Of a DNA stretch of 23,679 nt, positions 15,941-22,898 are shown piece after piece. The stretch covers positions 1 through 23,679 of IMG/VR virus record IMGVR_UViG_3300031565_000380. One strand, given 5' to 3'. Below the pieces are notes generated by a model, which saw only the letters and a list, made by a program, of their open reading frames with translations, ran no database searches and was not told the origin of the DNA. A program made the position numbers and the translations under genes. Origin of the DNA: a virus. Position 1 is the stretch's first letter; every line of letters begins with the position of its first letter.

Positions 15941-16450
15941 TTATTTTCTAAGTTCTTTACGAAGAAACCTAAGCAGTATTTGCTTTATACGTAAAGGGAT
16001 TTTTCTATCCAAACGGATCCCCTTCTTACTGAAGATTGTAAAGCCCTTCTCCTCTAAATACCCTGCTAGCTGCTTGTTATTAGGTGGCGTTCCGAGTTCT
16101 AATTTTCTTTTCGTAGGCGCAATGAACAATAAAAAACTCGTGTCGTCTAACCGATCAAACCTAACAGCATCCAACAATTGGCCGGTAATTGTTAAGTTAG
16201 ATCTAGCAGGACTGAAGGCTGGGTGCTTGCCACCTTTTGTTAACGCCTTGCGAGCCTTAATGGTTGATGGTTTTAAATTAGGAAAGTGCCAGGTGTTGTT
16301 AAGTGGTTGGCCTTTGCGAGCCCTTGCCCTAACGCGTGTAGTTATAAATTCACCTATCAGTAGCTCGAACTTCTTTTTACTCGAAGCTCGCATAACTTTC
16401 TTTGCAATCTCGGCTGCCGTCTTGCCGATGTTCCATTTAATCTCAGCCAC
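15941..16450 (-). CDS. Phage morphogenesis protein (HK97 gp10 / gpG-like)
   Basis: I place the start at GTG 16450 because GGAGG (16464-16460) lies 9 bases upstream; the ATG at 16459 directly abuts this site. The product is about 169 residues and basic. The stretches WHFPNLKPSTIKARKAL and LTITGQLLDAVRF resemble tail-completion/morphogenesis proteins of the gp10/gpG type, in which a TG-L segment is followed by beta strands. It overlaps the similar gene upstream by 8 bases. A head-tail joining or neck role is inferred. Family membership is moderate because only short motifs support it. Confidence 0.62.
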   Translation of the reverse strand: MAEIKWNIGKTAAEIAKKVMRASSKKKFELLIGEFITTRVRARARKGQPLNNTWHFPNLKPSTIKARKALTKGGKHPAFSPARSNLTITGQLLDAVRFDRLDDTSFLLFIAPTKRKLELGTPPNNKQLAGYLEEKGFTIFSKKGIRLDRKIPLRIKQILLRFLRKELRK

Positions 16451-17003
16451 CAGTATCATCCTCCAGTGATTTAATGAATCTTAAAATAGCTCTGTCCCTT
16501 TCAGATGACTTGGCCGTTTTAATGGTGCTGATCTCATCGCTGAATTTATTTTTAACTTCTCGAAGATCCTTTTCATTCAGACCGAAGAAGTCTCTAATAG
16601 GTAATTTTGTTTTAGGATTACCCGTGATGTGCCCATGGGCTTTGCCCTGCTCGTCTGATTCTTCCCAGCCAAGTGTTACGGTGTTTCTGCTTTCGTCGGT
16701 AACGTCTATCAGCCCAAGCATATCACCACTCAGCGTTAGGTTGACTTTACCAGTCTTGCCAGCCGCTTTGAAGTCCAATGAGTTCATATAGGATTTTGAA
16801 TATTTCTTAAACGGTTTACCAGTTCTGGACTTATTGCCCTGAGTTTTATCAATGATCTTCGTTAACAAAGCCTCGGCCATCGCCAGGCGCAGGGCTTCGT
16901 TATCTTGAACATCAACGCCGAAGATGTCTTTAAGGTTGAACTTCAACTTCGGGTTGTTGTTCGATAATGTTCTCGTCTGCCCCTTGGTTAACTTCTTCGT
17001 CAT
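16443..17003 (-). CDS. Phage virion morphogenesis protein (gpG-like)
   Basis: ATG 17003 lies inside the end of the portal gene (74-base overlap) and has only a weak purine-rich ribosome site, so coupled translation is likely. The 186-residue protein has KPFKKYSKSYMNSLDFKAAG, then VNLTLSGDMLGLIDV, HGHITGN and IRDFFGL motifs. This order (linker, SG-x-L segment, His-containing loop, P/I-R-D-F-F-G-L) is typical of phage virion morphogenesis proteins, which act in head-tail joining. The next gene looks related, making a tandem pair between portal and scaffold. Confidence 0.7.
   Translation of the reverse strand: MTKKLTKGQTRTLSNNNPKLKFNLKDIFGVDVQDNEALRLAMAEALLTKIIDKTQGNKSRTGKPFKKYSKSYMNSLDFKAAGKTGKVNLTLSGDMLGLIDVTDESRNTVTLGWEESDEQGKAHGHITGNPKTKLPIRDFFGLNEKDLREVKNKFSDEISTIKTAKSSERDRAILRFIKSLEDDTGG
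16460..16464 (-). promoter_or_regulatory. Ribosome site deciding the GTG start at 16450
   Basis: The minus strand reads GGAGG here, 9 bases before GTG 16450 and touching ATG 16459. The spacing favours the GTG. Confidence 0.5.
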
Positions 17004-18492
17004 CTTCTTCTACCTCTACCTCATTTTCTTCTTCACGGATCTCTGCAAGAATTTCTTTGGCTTTATCCTTCTCAACACTATCGAGTTTTTCAATAGCGCC
17101 GACGATTGACATTGTGCCGTTGTCTAATCTCCGCTCGACTAAGTCTAACTCCTCGGCTTCTGTTTTAACAGCCTCTGGTCCAGTGAAGTTAACTGTCATC
17201 ACTACATCGTCGCTAATGGTGGCAATATTAAGTTCATCTGTTAGTCTCGTCTCGTCGCTAACACCTTGCATGACGTTAGACCAATCGCGCATTAGATCGA
17301 ATATGTCTACCTCTGCGCACTTAAATAAATCAGCATCGTCCTGACTGGCAGAGAAACGATCTATCATTGCTAACAGGCGCTCTACTCCAGAACTGAAGGA
17401 CTGACCATCTAATTTACCGCTGATGGTCTTTGGGTCTATCGAACGGGAACTTAGAAACAGTCTCAACAGTGTGTCTAGAAACTCTAAACTGTTGGCAATG
17501 TCTGGGTTGGGAGATACAAATTCAAATGTTGGTTGCACGGTGGCGTTTGGATCCTGCTCTAACCAGATAATCTTATTCGGGCCAACGGATAAGTTAGTCG
17601 GCTGCTTCACGCTGGTAATAACAGCCTGGGCGTAGCCTTGTAGTTTAATAATGTTAGCAAGGTCGCTTAGGCAGGCGGAGAACTCAATGGCGAAGTTAAT
17701 AATACCAGCACCGCGACGAACGAAGTATTGATTATCCTTCTCCTGTGCGATGTTCACAATTGGCAAGCGCCCAACTGGATTCGGTTCAAGTTCCTCGATA
17801 AGTTTACCATGGCCATCGGTAGTGAAATGCCATTCAGGTGTCCACCAGATGTAGCGCTGAAGCAGTTTAAGTCTGTCGTCATCGTCGGCAATCTTTTCAT
17901 TTCTGTAATCGCGCTGGTAATAATCATTGCGATCTTGCGTTATGTTAGTGCCATCGACAAATGTTGCATGAGTCGCATCGTCGAACGTCGATAGAATAAG
18001 CGCGTAAGCTTTTTCAGGATCATTGGCGTCTGGAACAATATCGTAACCTTGTTTAATTAATGGCTTCACTTTAATCATACCGTCTTTAGGTATAACTAAA
18101 ATATCAAGATCATCCCAGAGGTTGTAATACTTATTCGCAATCTTCATTACAGAATTGAACTTAGCTTTATTGTAAAGTTCATCTATTTGTTCTTCTTCAT
18201 TCTCGCTGGCGTCTGTGTACTCACGCACTGGCTCGTTCTTGTAAAGCGAACTTAGCTCATCAATGATCTTCTCTGTCATGTTAATGGAAAGAATGGTGCG
18301 CATCTCCTGCACTGTTCTAACTGAGAATTCACTAATTAGCTTTTCTAAAATGTAGGCGTCCTGCCTGCCTCGATACACATCAAACCGGCGCTGCGCTTCA
18401 CGTTTACGGCTGAAGTTCTCCTCCTGATTGATGTCACCAAGGACTTGTTTGCGAACACCTTCGTCAAGTAAATTCAAATTCTCTAATGACAT
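16930..18492 (-). CDS. Portal protein
   Basis: The 520-residue protein follows terL with a 4-base gap; ATG 18492 has GAGG 7 bases upstream. Its length, its gene order and its helical segments with a central beta/loop region (LSINMTEKIIDELSSLYKNE; FAIEFSACLSDLANIIKLQG) fit the SPP1 gp6-type portal, the dodecameric ring at the capsid vertex through which DNA is packaged. The last ~35 residues are strongly acidic (NEVEVEEDDEEV), a frequent portal tail, and overlap the next gene. Confidence 0.88.
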   Translation of the reverse strand: MSLENLNLLDEGVRKQVLGDINQEENFSRKREAQRRFDVYRGRQDAYILEKLISEFSVRTVQEMRTILSINMTEKIIDELSSLYKNEPVREYTDASENEEEQIDELYNKAKFNSVMKIANKYYNLWDDLDILVIPKDGMIKVKPLIKQGYDIVPDANDPEKAYALILSTFDDATHATFVDGTNITQDRNDYYQRDYRNEKIADDDDRLKLLQRYIWWTPEWHFTTDGHGKLIEELEPNPVGRLPIVNIAQEKDNQYFVRRGAGIINFAIEFSACLSDLANIIKLQGYAQAVITSVKQPTNLSVGPNKIIWLEQDPNATVQPTFEFVSPNPDIANSLEFLDTLLRLFLSSRSIDPKTISGKLDGQSFSSGVERLLAMIDRFSASQDDADLFKCAEVDIFDLMRDWSNVMQGVSDETRLTDELNIATISDDVVMTVNFTGPEAVKTEAEELDLVERRLDNGTMSIVGAIEKLDSVEKDKAKEILAEIREEENEVEVEEDDEEVNQGADENIIEQQPEVEVQP

Positions 18493-18496
18493 CTAA

Positions 18497-19834
18497 TTAC
18501 CTCGGTAAGTTACTGGCTGAAGTTTGGATCTTAACTATTGGGAAAGCCCAATGGCAAAGGTAGCCAAGAGCATCGCTGATGTGTGTTAAATGTTTTTCCT
18601 TCGTATCGGGCAAATCAGTTCCCTCTTTGAAACTCACCTGTTCTAAGTCGCGGATTAGTTTAACACACTTAGGGTCAATTATAAGACGACCTTTCTCAAG
18701 CAGGTTATTCATTGCTGCGTATCTGTCAACTCTAAACGGATTACGAAACGGTGGCACTATCAATCCATGGTTCTTTAATGTTTGCAAGTTAGACAATGGG
18801 CCAGTTGTTGAACGGTTACCACCAGTGTGATCGGCTATTACCTTCCACTTGCCAGGGAATTTAGAGTTAATATGTAGTGAGGTTTCCGGCGTGTTGCTGT
18901 TCTCTAAATATATTTCGTCAACCACATGGACTTTATCGTCATAAATCTGACACACCACAGCAGTCATTGGGTTTACGTTAAAGTCCATACCTAGGACCAG
19001 TTGTATGTCTGGTTTACGTTCAACGGGCATGACTTGTTTATCTCTGTCGAAGGCGTAATAAATGGCACCGCTGGTGTCGTCGGTGAACTGGCCTTTTAAA
19101 AATCTTTCCCTTTCCTTCTCTGGAAGCTGTTCGAGAATGTCCAGGTAATCGGGGTCAATGTTCTCTAGATTATCCTCTGGGTTCATTAGTATGTTTGTGT
19201 AATTGTGCGCGTCCTTGCGCGGTTCCCATGAGTTTGGATCCAGGCCTTTAATAAATAACGGATAACTCCAATGGCGCTTTGTTGGTGGGTTCTCATCGTA
19301 GAAGGCCATCTTTGTAAGTTCGTTTTGTTCGGCCAGCCTGGTTAGCACGGTCGTCACTGAGCTGTAGGGAATTTGCGAACATTCATTGAAAAATAAAGTT
19401 GAATACTCTTTACCGAGAACCTTCTCAACGCGCTCTTTCTCATCCACTCCGCCAATCCATATCTCTGACCCATTGGGCAGTTGAAAGTAGTAGTCCGACT
19501 TGTTGGTGGTGTAGTTGATATCGGGAAAGCAAAGGTTAAACACCTTGGGGAAGGTGTCCATAAACAGTGACGTCTTTGCATGGTTGAACTTCAAGCGCAC
19601 GCAAAGGTGCCTGCTTTTTTCATAGGCAGCGCGAACAATAATAGCACGACAGATGCCGAATGTTTTACCAGAACGAGAACCGCCATAACTCATGACGTGC
19701 TTCTTCTCTCCGAATAAAAGATCAGCCTGCTCGGTCTGCTTTATCGTTCTTTCGAAGAGGATTTTCGTTTGAGAAGACGTCAACTTTAATTTCCCTGTTG
19801 GTAATGGTGGTTTCGTGATGATCAACTTGCCCAA
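18497..19834 (-). CDS. terL: Terminase large subunit
   Basis: The 445-residue protein has the packaging ATPase and nuclease domains. The Walker A is GGSRSGKT (51-58), the Walker B-like strand is TLFFNE with Glu151, and the RNase H-fold nuclease has acidic residues D284 (GMDFNV), D335 (IADHTG) and D421 (HISDALGY). The enzyme translocates DNA into the procapsid and cuts the concatemer. The start at 19834 is a TTG without a visible ribosome site and overlaps terS by 113 bases. A second TTG at 19783 has AGGG 9 bases upstream and may be the true start, shortening the protein by 17 residues and leaving the motifs intact. The overlap indicates coupled expression with terS. Confidence 0.93.
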   Translation of the reverse strand: MGKLIITKPPLPTGKLKLTSSQTKILFERTIKQTEQADLLFGEKKHVMSYGGSRSGKTFGICRAIIVRAAYEKSRHLCVRLKFNHAKTSLFMDTFPKVFNLCFPDINYTTNKSDYYFQLPNGSEIWIGGVDEKERVEKVLGKEYSTLFFNECSQIPYSSVTTVLTRLAEQNELTKMAFYDENPPTKRHWSYPLFIKGLDPNSWEPRKDAHNYTNILMNPEDNLENIDPDYLDILEQLPEKERERFLKGQFTDDTSGAIYYAFDRDKQVMPVERKPDIQLVLGMDFNVNPMTAVVCQIYDDKVHVVDEIYLENSNTPETSLHINSKFPGKWKVIADHTGGNRSTTGPLSNLQTLKNHGLIVPPFRNPFRVDRYAAMNNLLEKGRLIIDPKCVKLIRDLEQVSFKEGTDLPDTKEKHLTHISDALGYLCHWAFPIVKIQTSASNLPR

Positions 19835-20099
19835 GGTAGTTCTTGCCCAACCATATCTGCATGGTGGCGTTGCCTTTCTTAGCCAACTCGAATTGCATTC
19901 TTCTTAAGCTCATTTTGCCTGTTGCTGAATGTCTTTTAAACCACTCCGCAAAATTAACCCACCCATCCTCCTTGATTCGGCGCTCCAAGGTGTCGTAAGA
20001 AAAGCCGAGAACGTTGGCAATTTCTTCTCCGGTGCAGTGGATACTGGCCATCTTTTCGGCCTGTGCCCAGTTTACTTCTATCTTCGGTCTTCCGGCCAT
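19722..20099 (-). CDS. terS: Terminase small subunit
   Basis: ATG 20099 has GGAG 6 bases upstream. The 125-residue protein has a helix-turn-helix at about 23-43 (TGEEIANVLGFSYDTLERRI) and the family-typical stretch SLRRMQFELAKKGNATMQIW, followed by LGKNYLGQVD. Small terminases recognise phage DNA and control the large subunit. It lies directly upstream of and overlaps terL. It follows the modification cassette by only 37 bases, so it is probably on the same transcript. Confidence 0.86.
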   Translation of the reverse strand: MAGRPKIEVNWAQAEKMASIHCTGEEIANVLGFSYDTLERRIKEDGWVNFAEWFKRHSATGKMSLRRMQFELAKKGNATMQIWLGKNYLGQVDHHETTITNREIKVDVFSNENPLRKNDKADRAG

Positions 20100-20136
20100 C
20101 GGGTCTCCTGGTAAAATAATATTGTAACACAGATAG

Positions 20137-20967
20137 TTATTTATTCAGACTACGACGCCACTCATCCAGTTGCTTTGTGTTGGTGAAGCGTATTTGTAGT
20201 TCAGCCATGGGATGGCATCCAGCTTTTTCTTTATATCGAAATAGGCCAGGATATTTATACATTAAATAGGCGCAGTCTTTAATCTTTCTTGGCAGGCGTT
20301 CTTCGTATGTTCCGATGCCGCCTTTTTCGTAGTGCCCAGCCCTGGGTATGATGAAGTTATTGATGAGCACCCCACCGAAGTGAAGCAGGTTCTCGGCGGT
20401 GAAGCCGAAGTCCTCCATGGCTTCGAGGTTTAAATCATAGTCCAGGCCCATGTTCTTTATGATGGCTATTTTTGATATCACGTATCCGACGGATCGGTAC
20501 TTCTTGGCTAGAAAGTAATAGTTCGGCACCGTGGAGAAGCCACAGTATTTAACGTTAATGGCTTCGGCAATGGAGATGTCCCTATGGCACAGTTCGATAA
20601 ACTCCGTTGAGTTGTACTCGTGGTCGTAGATGGTTTTATCAAACCCTGGATCAGTAACGTTCAGTTTCATTTTACCATAGTGCTTTGGACTAACGCCTTT
20701 TATCCCGCGGACGTTGTCGTCCATCGTCATGAACCATTCCTCCTTCTCTGCGAAGTTGCGAATAATCCAACGCCGCTGATTGGCAATGCCTCTGTCGGCG
20801 TTGGAAACAATAATCTTCGATGGGTCAATGGTGGGGTTGCGACAGTAATCCTTTTTATGCTCCTCGGTGTGTAGGAGAATATTATAATTCGTAACACCGC
20901 CATCCTCTAGAAATTTATGAGTGGTGATGGTGTCGGCTCTACCGTATGAGGGTATAATAATTTTCAT
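20137..20967 (-). CDS. GT-A glycosyltransferase associated with TET/JBP (base-J glycosyltransferase-like)
   Basis: ATG 20967 overlaps the dioxygenase stop by 4 bases (ATGA). The 276-residue protein begins with MKIIIPSYGRADT, the first strand of a GT-A fold. It continues with a conserved RG..NQRR segment (59-66) and then WFMTMDDNVRG, in which D83-D84 are at the DxD-like metal and sugar-nucleotide site. A later ED pair (185-186) may be the acidic catalytic region. Glycosyltransferases of this build are linked by gene neighbourhood to phage TET/JBP enzymes and are related to the kinetoplastid base-J glucosyltransferase. The predicted role is transfer of a sugar to hydroxymethylated bases in phage DNA. 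The sugar and the exact base cannot be read from the sequence. Confidence 0.8.
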   Translation of the reverse strand: MKIIIPSYGRADTITTHKFLEDGGVTNYNILLHTEEHKKDYCRNPTIDPSKIIVSNADRGIANQRRWIIRNFAEKEEWFMTMDDNVRGIKGVSPKHYGKMKLNVTDPGFDKTIYDHEYNSTEFIELCHRDISIAEAINVKYCGFSTVPNYYFLAKKYRSVGYVISKIAIIKNMGLDYDLNLEAMEDFGFTAENLLHFGGVLINNFIIPRAGHYEKGGIGTYEERLPRKIKDCAYLMYKYPGLFRYKEKAGCHPMAELQIRFTNTKQLDEWRRSLNK

Positions 20968-21827
20968 TTCTTCAAGCCCTTTACATGCGCCATGTACTTG
21001 CGGTGTTTATATTCTTCACTGTCACGGGTTTTTTGAATTTCCTCTTCTATGTTACCAGCCTTCGTTAGCGACTCCAACGCATAGAAGACAATACTATATC
21101 TGGAGCTGTCCTTACCTAGATTACTAATTGGCGTTACGCCATGCACCAGGGACTGCCCATCGAATATCAGTAGTGACCTGTCCTGTAGTTTTACTTCAAC
21201 GTCCAGGCTGGGGACCATTAGGTTACCGCCAAGGCTTTTAGTTTTAAACACGACCATGTTGCTAAACACGTTCTTGAAGTTGTTTCTGTCGGTGTGGAAG
21301 TTCAACCGGTTGTTTTGGTTAACGATGGCGCTGGTAAAGGGCGACTTGCCCAGTTTGTAGCCAAGGCGAATGGCGCTGGAGAACTCCTGGTGAATAGCGT
21401 ATATGTCAGGAGCGAAGTCTTTATATTGCTCTGAAACATAGTGGGCCATGTCTATTAGTCGGCCATACAGCTTCGGATATTCGGTGTTGCTTTTGCAGGG
21501 TCCGGCCGGCAAGTGATACATTGCATTTCGTTTGCGAGCGCCGAAGGTTGTTTCAGCTCCCATTTTTCTAATATCCTCGTAAACAAAAGACTCACGATGA
21601 ACGTATCCGAGCCTATTGGTATCTGAGAACTGAACACTGGGGAGTGTGGCCTTTACATCGCTAAATAATCCCTTCGGAATAATGGCGTGCTTCATAAAGG
21701 GAAGCCCGTCCATGTAAATCTCAAACTCCCCACTGAGGATATTCTTCGTTTTAAATGTGCTGGCTTCCTTCCCTATTAAACTTTCATCCTCTGGTGGCTT
21801 GTTGTTCAGGTGTATAATCTCAGGCAT
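20964..21827 (-). CDS. TET/JBP-like 2-oxoglutarate/Fe(II) DNA base dioxygenase
   Basis: The 287-residue protein has a double-stranded beta-helix dioxygenase core in its C-terminal half. The segment FTSAIVNQNNRLNFHTDRNN supplies the HxD pair (H178, D180), SLGGNLMVP the Gly-Gly turn (200-201), FDGQSLVHGVTP the distal iron ligand H229, and SSRYSIVFYA the 2-oxoglutarate-binding R243. The N-terminal part has GARKRNAMYHLPAGP, consistent with TET/JBP relatives. Known family members oxidise 5-methylcytosine or the thymine methyl group in DNA. The gene overlaps the ParB-like gene by 8 bases and the glycosyltransferase gene by 4, so the three are surely co-expressed. A generic prolyl-hydroxylase-type enzyme is the main alternative; the neighbouring glycosyltransferase makes the DNA role more likely. 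Confidence 0.8.
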   Translation of the reverse strand: MPEIIHLNNKPPEDESLIGKEASTFKTKNILSGEFEIYMDGLPFMKHAIIPKGLFSDVKATLPSVQFSDTNRLGYVHRESFVYEDIRKMGAETTFGARKRNAMYHLPAGPCKSNTEYPKLYGRLIDMAHYVSEQYKDFAPDIYAIHQEFSSAIRLGYKLGKSPFTSAIVNQNNRLNFHTDRNNFKNVFSNMVVFKTKSLGGNLMVPSLDVEVKLQDRSLLIFDGQSLVHGVTPISNLGKDSSRYSIVFYALESLTKAGNIEEEIQKTRDSEEYKHRKYMAHVKGLKK

Positions 21828-22473
21828 TGTCTAACAGCTTTTCAACTAGCTCACTAGCGTTTTGCACTTCGTATTTTTTAAACAGCGCGGACATCTTGTC
21901 GACAATCTGCAGGTAATGATCCCGTTCGTACATGAGAACAATCTTCCCACTGGTGCCGATCATCTCCCCACTAGCGCGAAGGTTGTCTTTCCAAGACCCC
22001 TCGCCCAGGTCACCGTCTTCGGCAATTGCACCTACAACTTCATCCTCCTCAGTTCCGAGCAAGTCGTCTAGGTTAAAGTCGGGTATGCCGAGCATTTCAA
22101 AGTCAAAATCATCACCGAATTCCAGGTCTTTAAGGCTCTCCAGTATTCGGTCCTTGTCGGTGGTGGCTAGCTTTGCAATTTCATTATCCGCCACCATGTC
22201 AGCATATTCATGCTCTTCACTTTGGTAGTCCTGGAAGTCGACGGCGGCGTTCTGCCACCCAGCTTTTTGAAGCGCCTCCAGACGGCCATGTCCCTTTACG
22301 ATCAGGCCGGTTTGGTTGCTCACGATAATGGGTGCGCGCTGTCCCTGGAACTCCATTATTCTCGCCAACAGGCTGACTTGCTGCTCGCTGTGAATGTTGG
22401 GATTCCTGGGGTTTGGCTTGAGTTCTGTGATTGGGATGATTTTAGTGTGTGCACATTTAAAAGCTTCTGGCAT
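21820..22473 (-). CDS. ParB-fold domain protein heading the modification/packaging operon
   Basis: ATG 22473 has a strong GGGAGG 5 bases upstream. The first ~105 residues form a ParB/Srx-type domain: IPITELKPNPRNPNIH, LIVKGHGRLEALQKAG with the GxGRxxA core (61-67), and YADMVADNEIAKLA. This version, with the IADN-like segment, resembles the ParB domains that accompany or are fused to phage DNA methyltransferases. The C-terminal 110 residues (SWKDNLRASGEMIG; FKKYEVQNASELVEKLLDNA) hold no methylase motifs and may bind DNA or partner proteins. It is the first gene of the leftward operon and overlaps the dioxygenase gene. A role in choosing or presenting DNA for modification or packaging is inferred. 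Confidence 0.78.
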   Translation of the reverse strand: MPEAFKCAHTKIIPITELKPNPRNPNIHSEQQVSLLARIMEFQGQRAPIIVSNQTGLIVKGHGRLEALQKAGWQNAAVDFQDYQSEEHEYADMVADNEIAKLATTDKDRILESLKDLEFGDDFDFEMLGIPDFNLDDLLGTEEDEVVGAIAEDGDLGEGSWKDNLRASGEMIGTSGKIVLMYERDHYLQIVDKMSALFKKYEVQNASELVEKLLDNA

Positions 22474-22615
22474 TGGGCCTCCCTAAGTGACTCAAACTGA
22501 AGCAAAGTATTTTTTCTGTGTCAAGCAGGTAGGCTCTGGTGGCAAGAAAAGTTGGCCCCAGGGGTATAGGATTCTCGCAAACCGCCGATTAGTTATTATA
22601 ACTAAAGGGGAATGG
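22474..22615. promoter_or_regulatory. Divergent intergenic control region
   Basis: These 142 bases separate the leftward late operon from the rightward small-gene operon, so promoters for both are expected here. On the minus strand a perfect TTGACA hexamer occurs at 22524-22519, but no good -10 hexamer lies at the usual distance. On the plus strand I found no convincing -35/-10 pair. A perfect inverted repeat sits at 22590-22604. The frame open here on the plus strand (from 22487) is treated as non-coding upstream of 22616. Confidence 0.5.
22590..22604. promoter_or_regulatory. Inverted repeat TAGTTATTATAACTA, possible operator
   Basis: Two perfect 7-base arms (TAGTTAT and ATAACTA) flank one T. 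The repeat abuts the ribosome site (AAAGGGG) of the first rightward gene, so a bound repressor could block transcription or translation. AT-rich short palindromes can arise by chance, so this is tentative. Confidence 0.4.
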
Positions 22616-22810
22616 ATGAAAAGATTTACGATGAGAGAAGCCGCCCAAGAATTCAAGGGTTTTGCCGATAAATTTGGAGTGGGCCATATAAGCGTAAGGT
22701 TTTTCGGAAAATGTGCAGTGGTAAAAGCAGTAGGCAAAAATGGAGAAGTCTTAGAAGCCAGAACCCCGCTGGGGTTTGGAGACCTGGTTTGCCAAAAATT
22801 TAATAAATAA
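22616..22810 (+). CDS. Small hypothetical protein, first gene of the rightward operon
   Basis: I chose the ATG at 22616 (MKRFTMREAAQEFKGFADKF) because AAAGGGG ends 5 bases upstream. The longer frame from 22487 would run through the divergent control region. The 64-residue product is basic, with an N-terminal helix and a C-terminal beta-like part (GHISVRFFGKCAVVKAVG). No family is recognised. As the first gene next to the control region it may be an early or regulatory protein. Confidence 0.6.
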   Translation: MKRFTMREAAQEFKGFADKFGVGHISVRFFGKCAVVKAVGKNGEVLEARTPLGFGDLVCQKFNK

Positions 22811-22833
22811 AAATTTTTTTCTAAAACTGAAAC

Positions 22834-22885
22834 GCCAAGGGCTAACAACGCCCAAGGCAAACTGGAAGTAACAGCCCTTCGGGGC
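22834..22885 (+). promoter_or_regulatory. Two-hairpin leader before the second rightward gene
   Basis: The first hairpin pairs GCC..GGGC with GCCC..GGC (22834-22842 and 22850-22858) around a 7-base loop and an AA/AA internal loop. The second is GCCC-TTCG-GGGC (22874-22885), a very stable UUCG tetraloop, ending just before the AAGGAG ribosome site of the gene at 22899. There is no T-run after it, so a terminator is unlikely. Translation control or mRNA protection is more plausible. Confidence 0.45.
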
Positions 22886-22898
22886 AAGGAGTTTTGAA

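Noticed and set aside
15918-16469. 183-residue plus-strand frame antisense to the gp10-like gene
   Set aside because: The minus-strand gene fits the operon, overlaps and family motifs. The plus frame is Ser/Leu/Phe-rich, as antisense frames usually are.
22519-22524. Perfect TTGACA -35 hexamer on the minus strand upstream of the late operon
   Set aside because: No acceptable -10 hexamer at 16-18 bases (best is TTCAGT), so I do not call it a sigma70 promoter.
22487-22615. N-terminal extension of the first rightward gene from ATG 22487
   Set aside because: It would cover the divergent control region. The ATG at 22616 has a well-placed AAAGGGG site.
22492-22887. 131-residue minus-strand frame opposite the first rightward gene
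   Set aside because: It is antisense to a gene with a good ribosome site, covers the intergenic region and has shadow-like composition.
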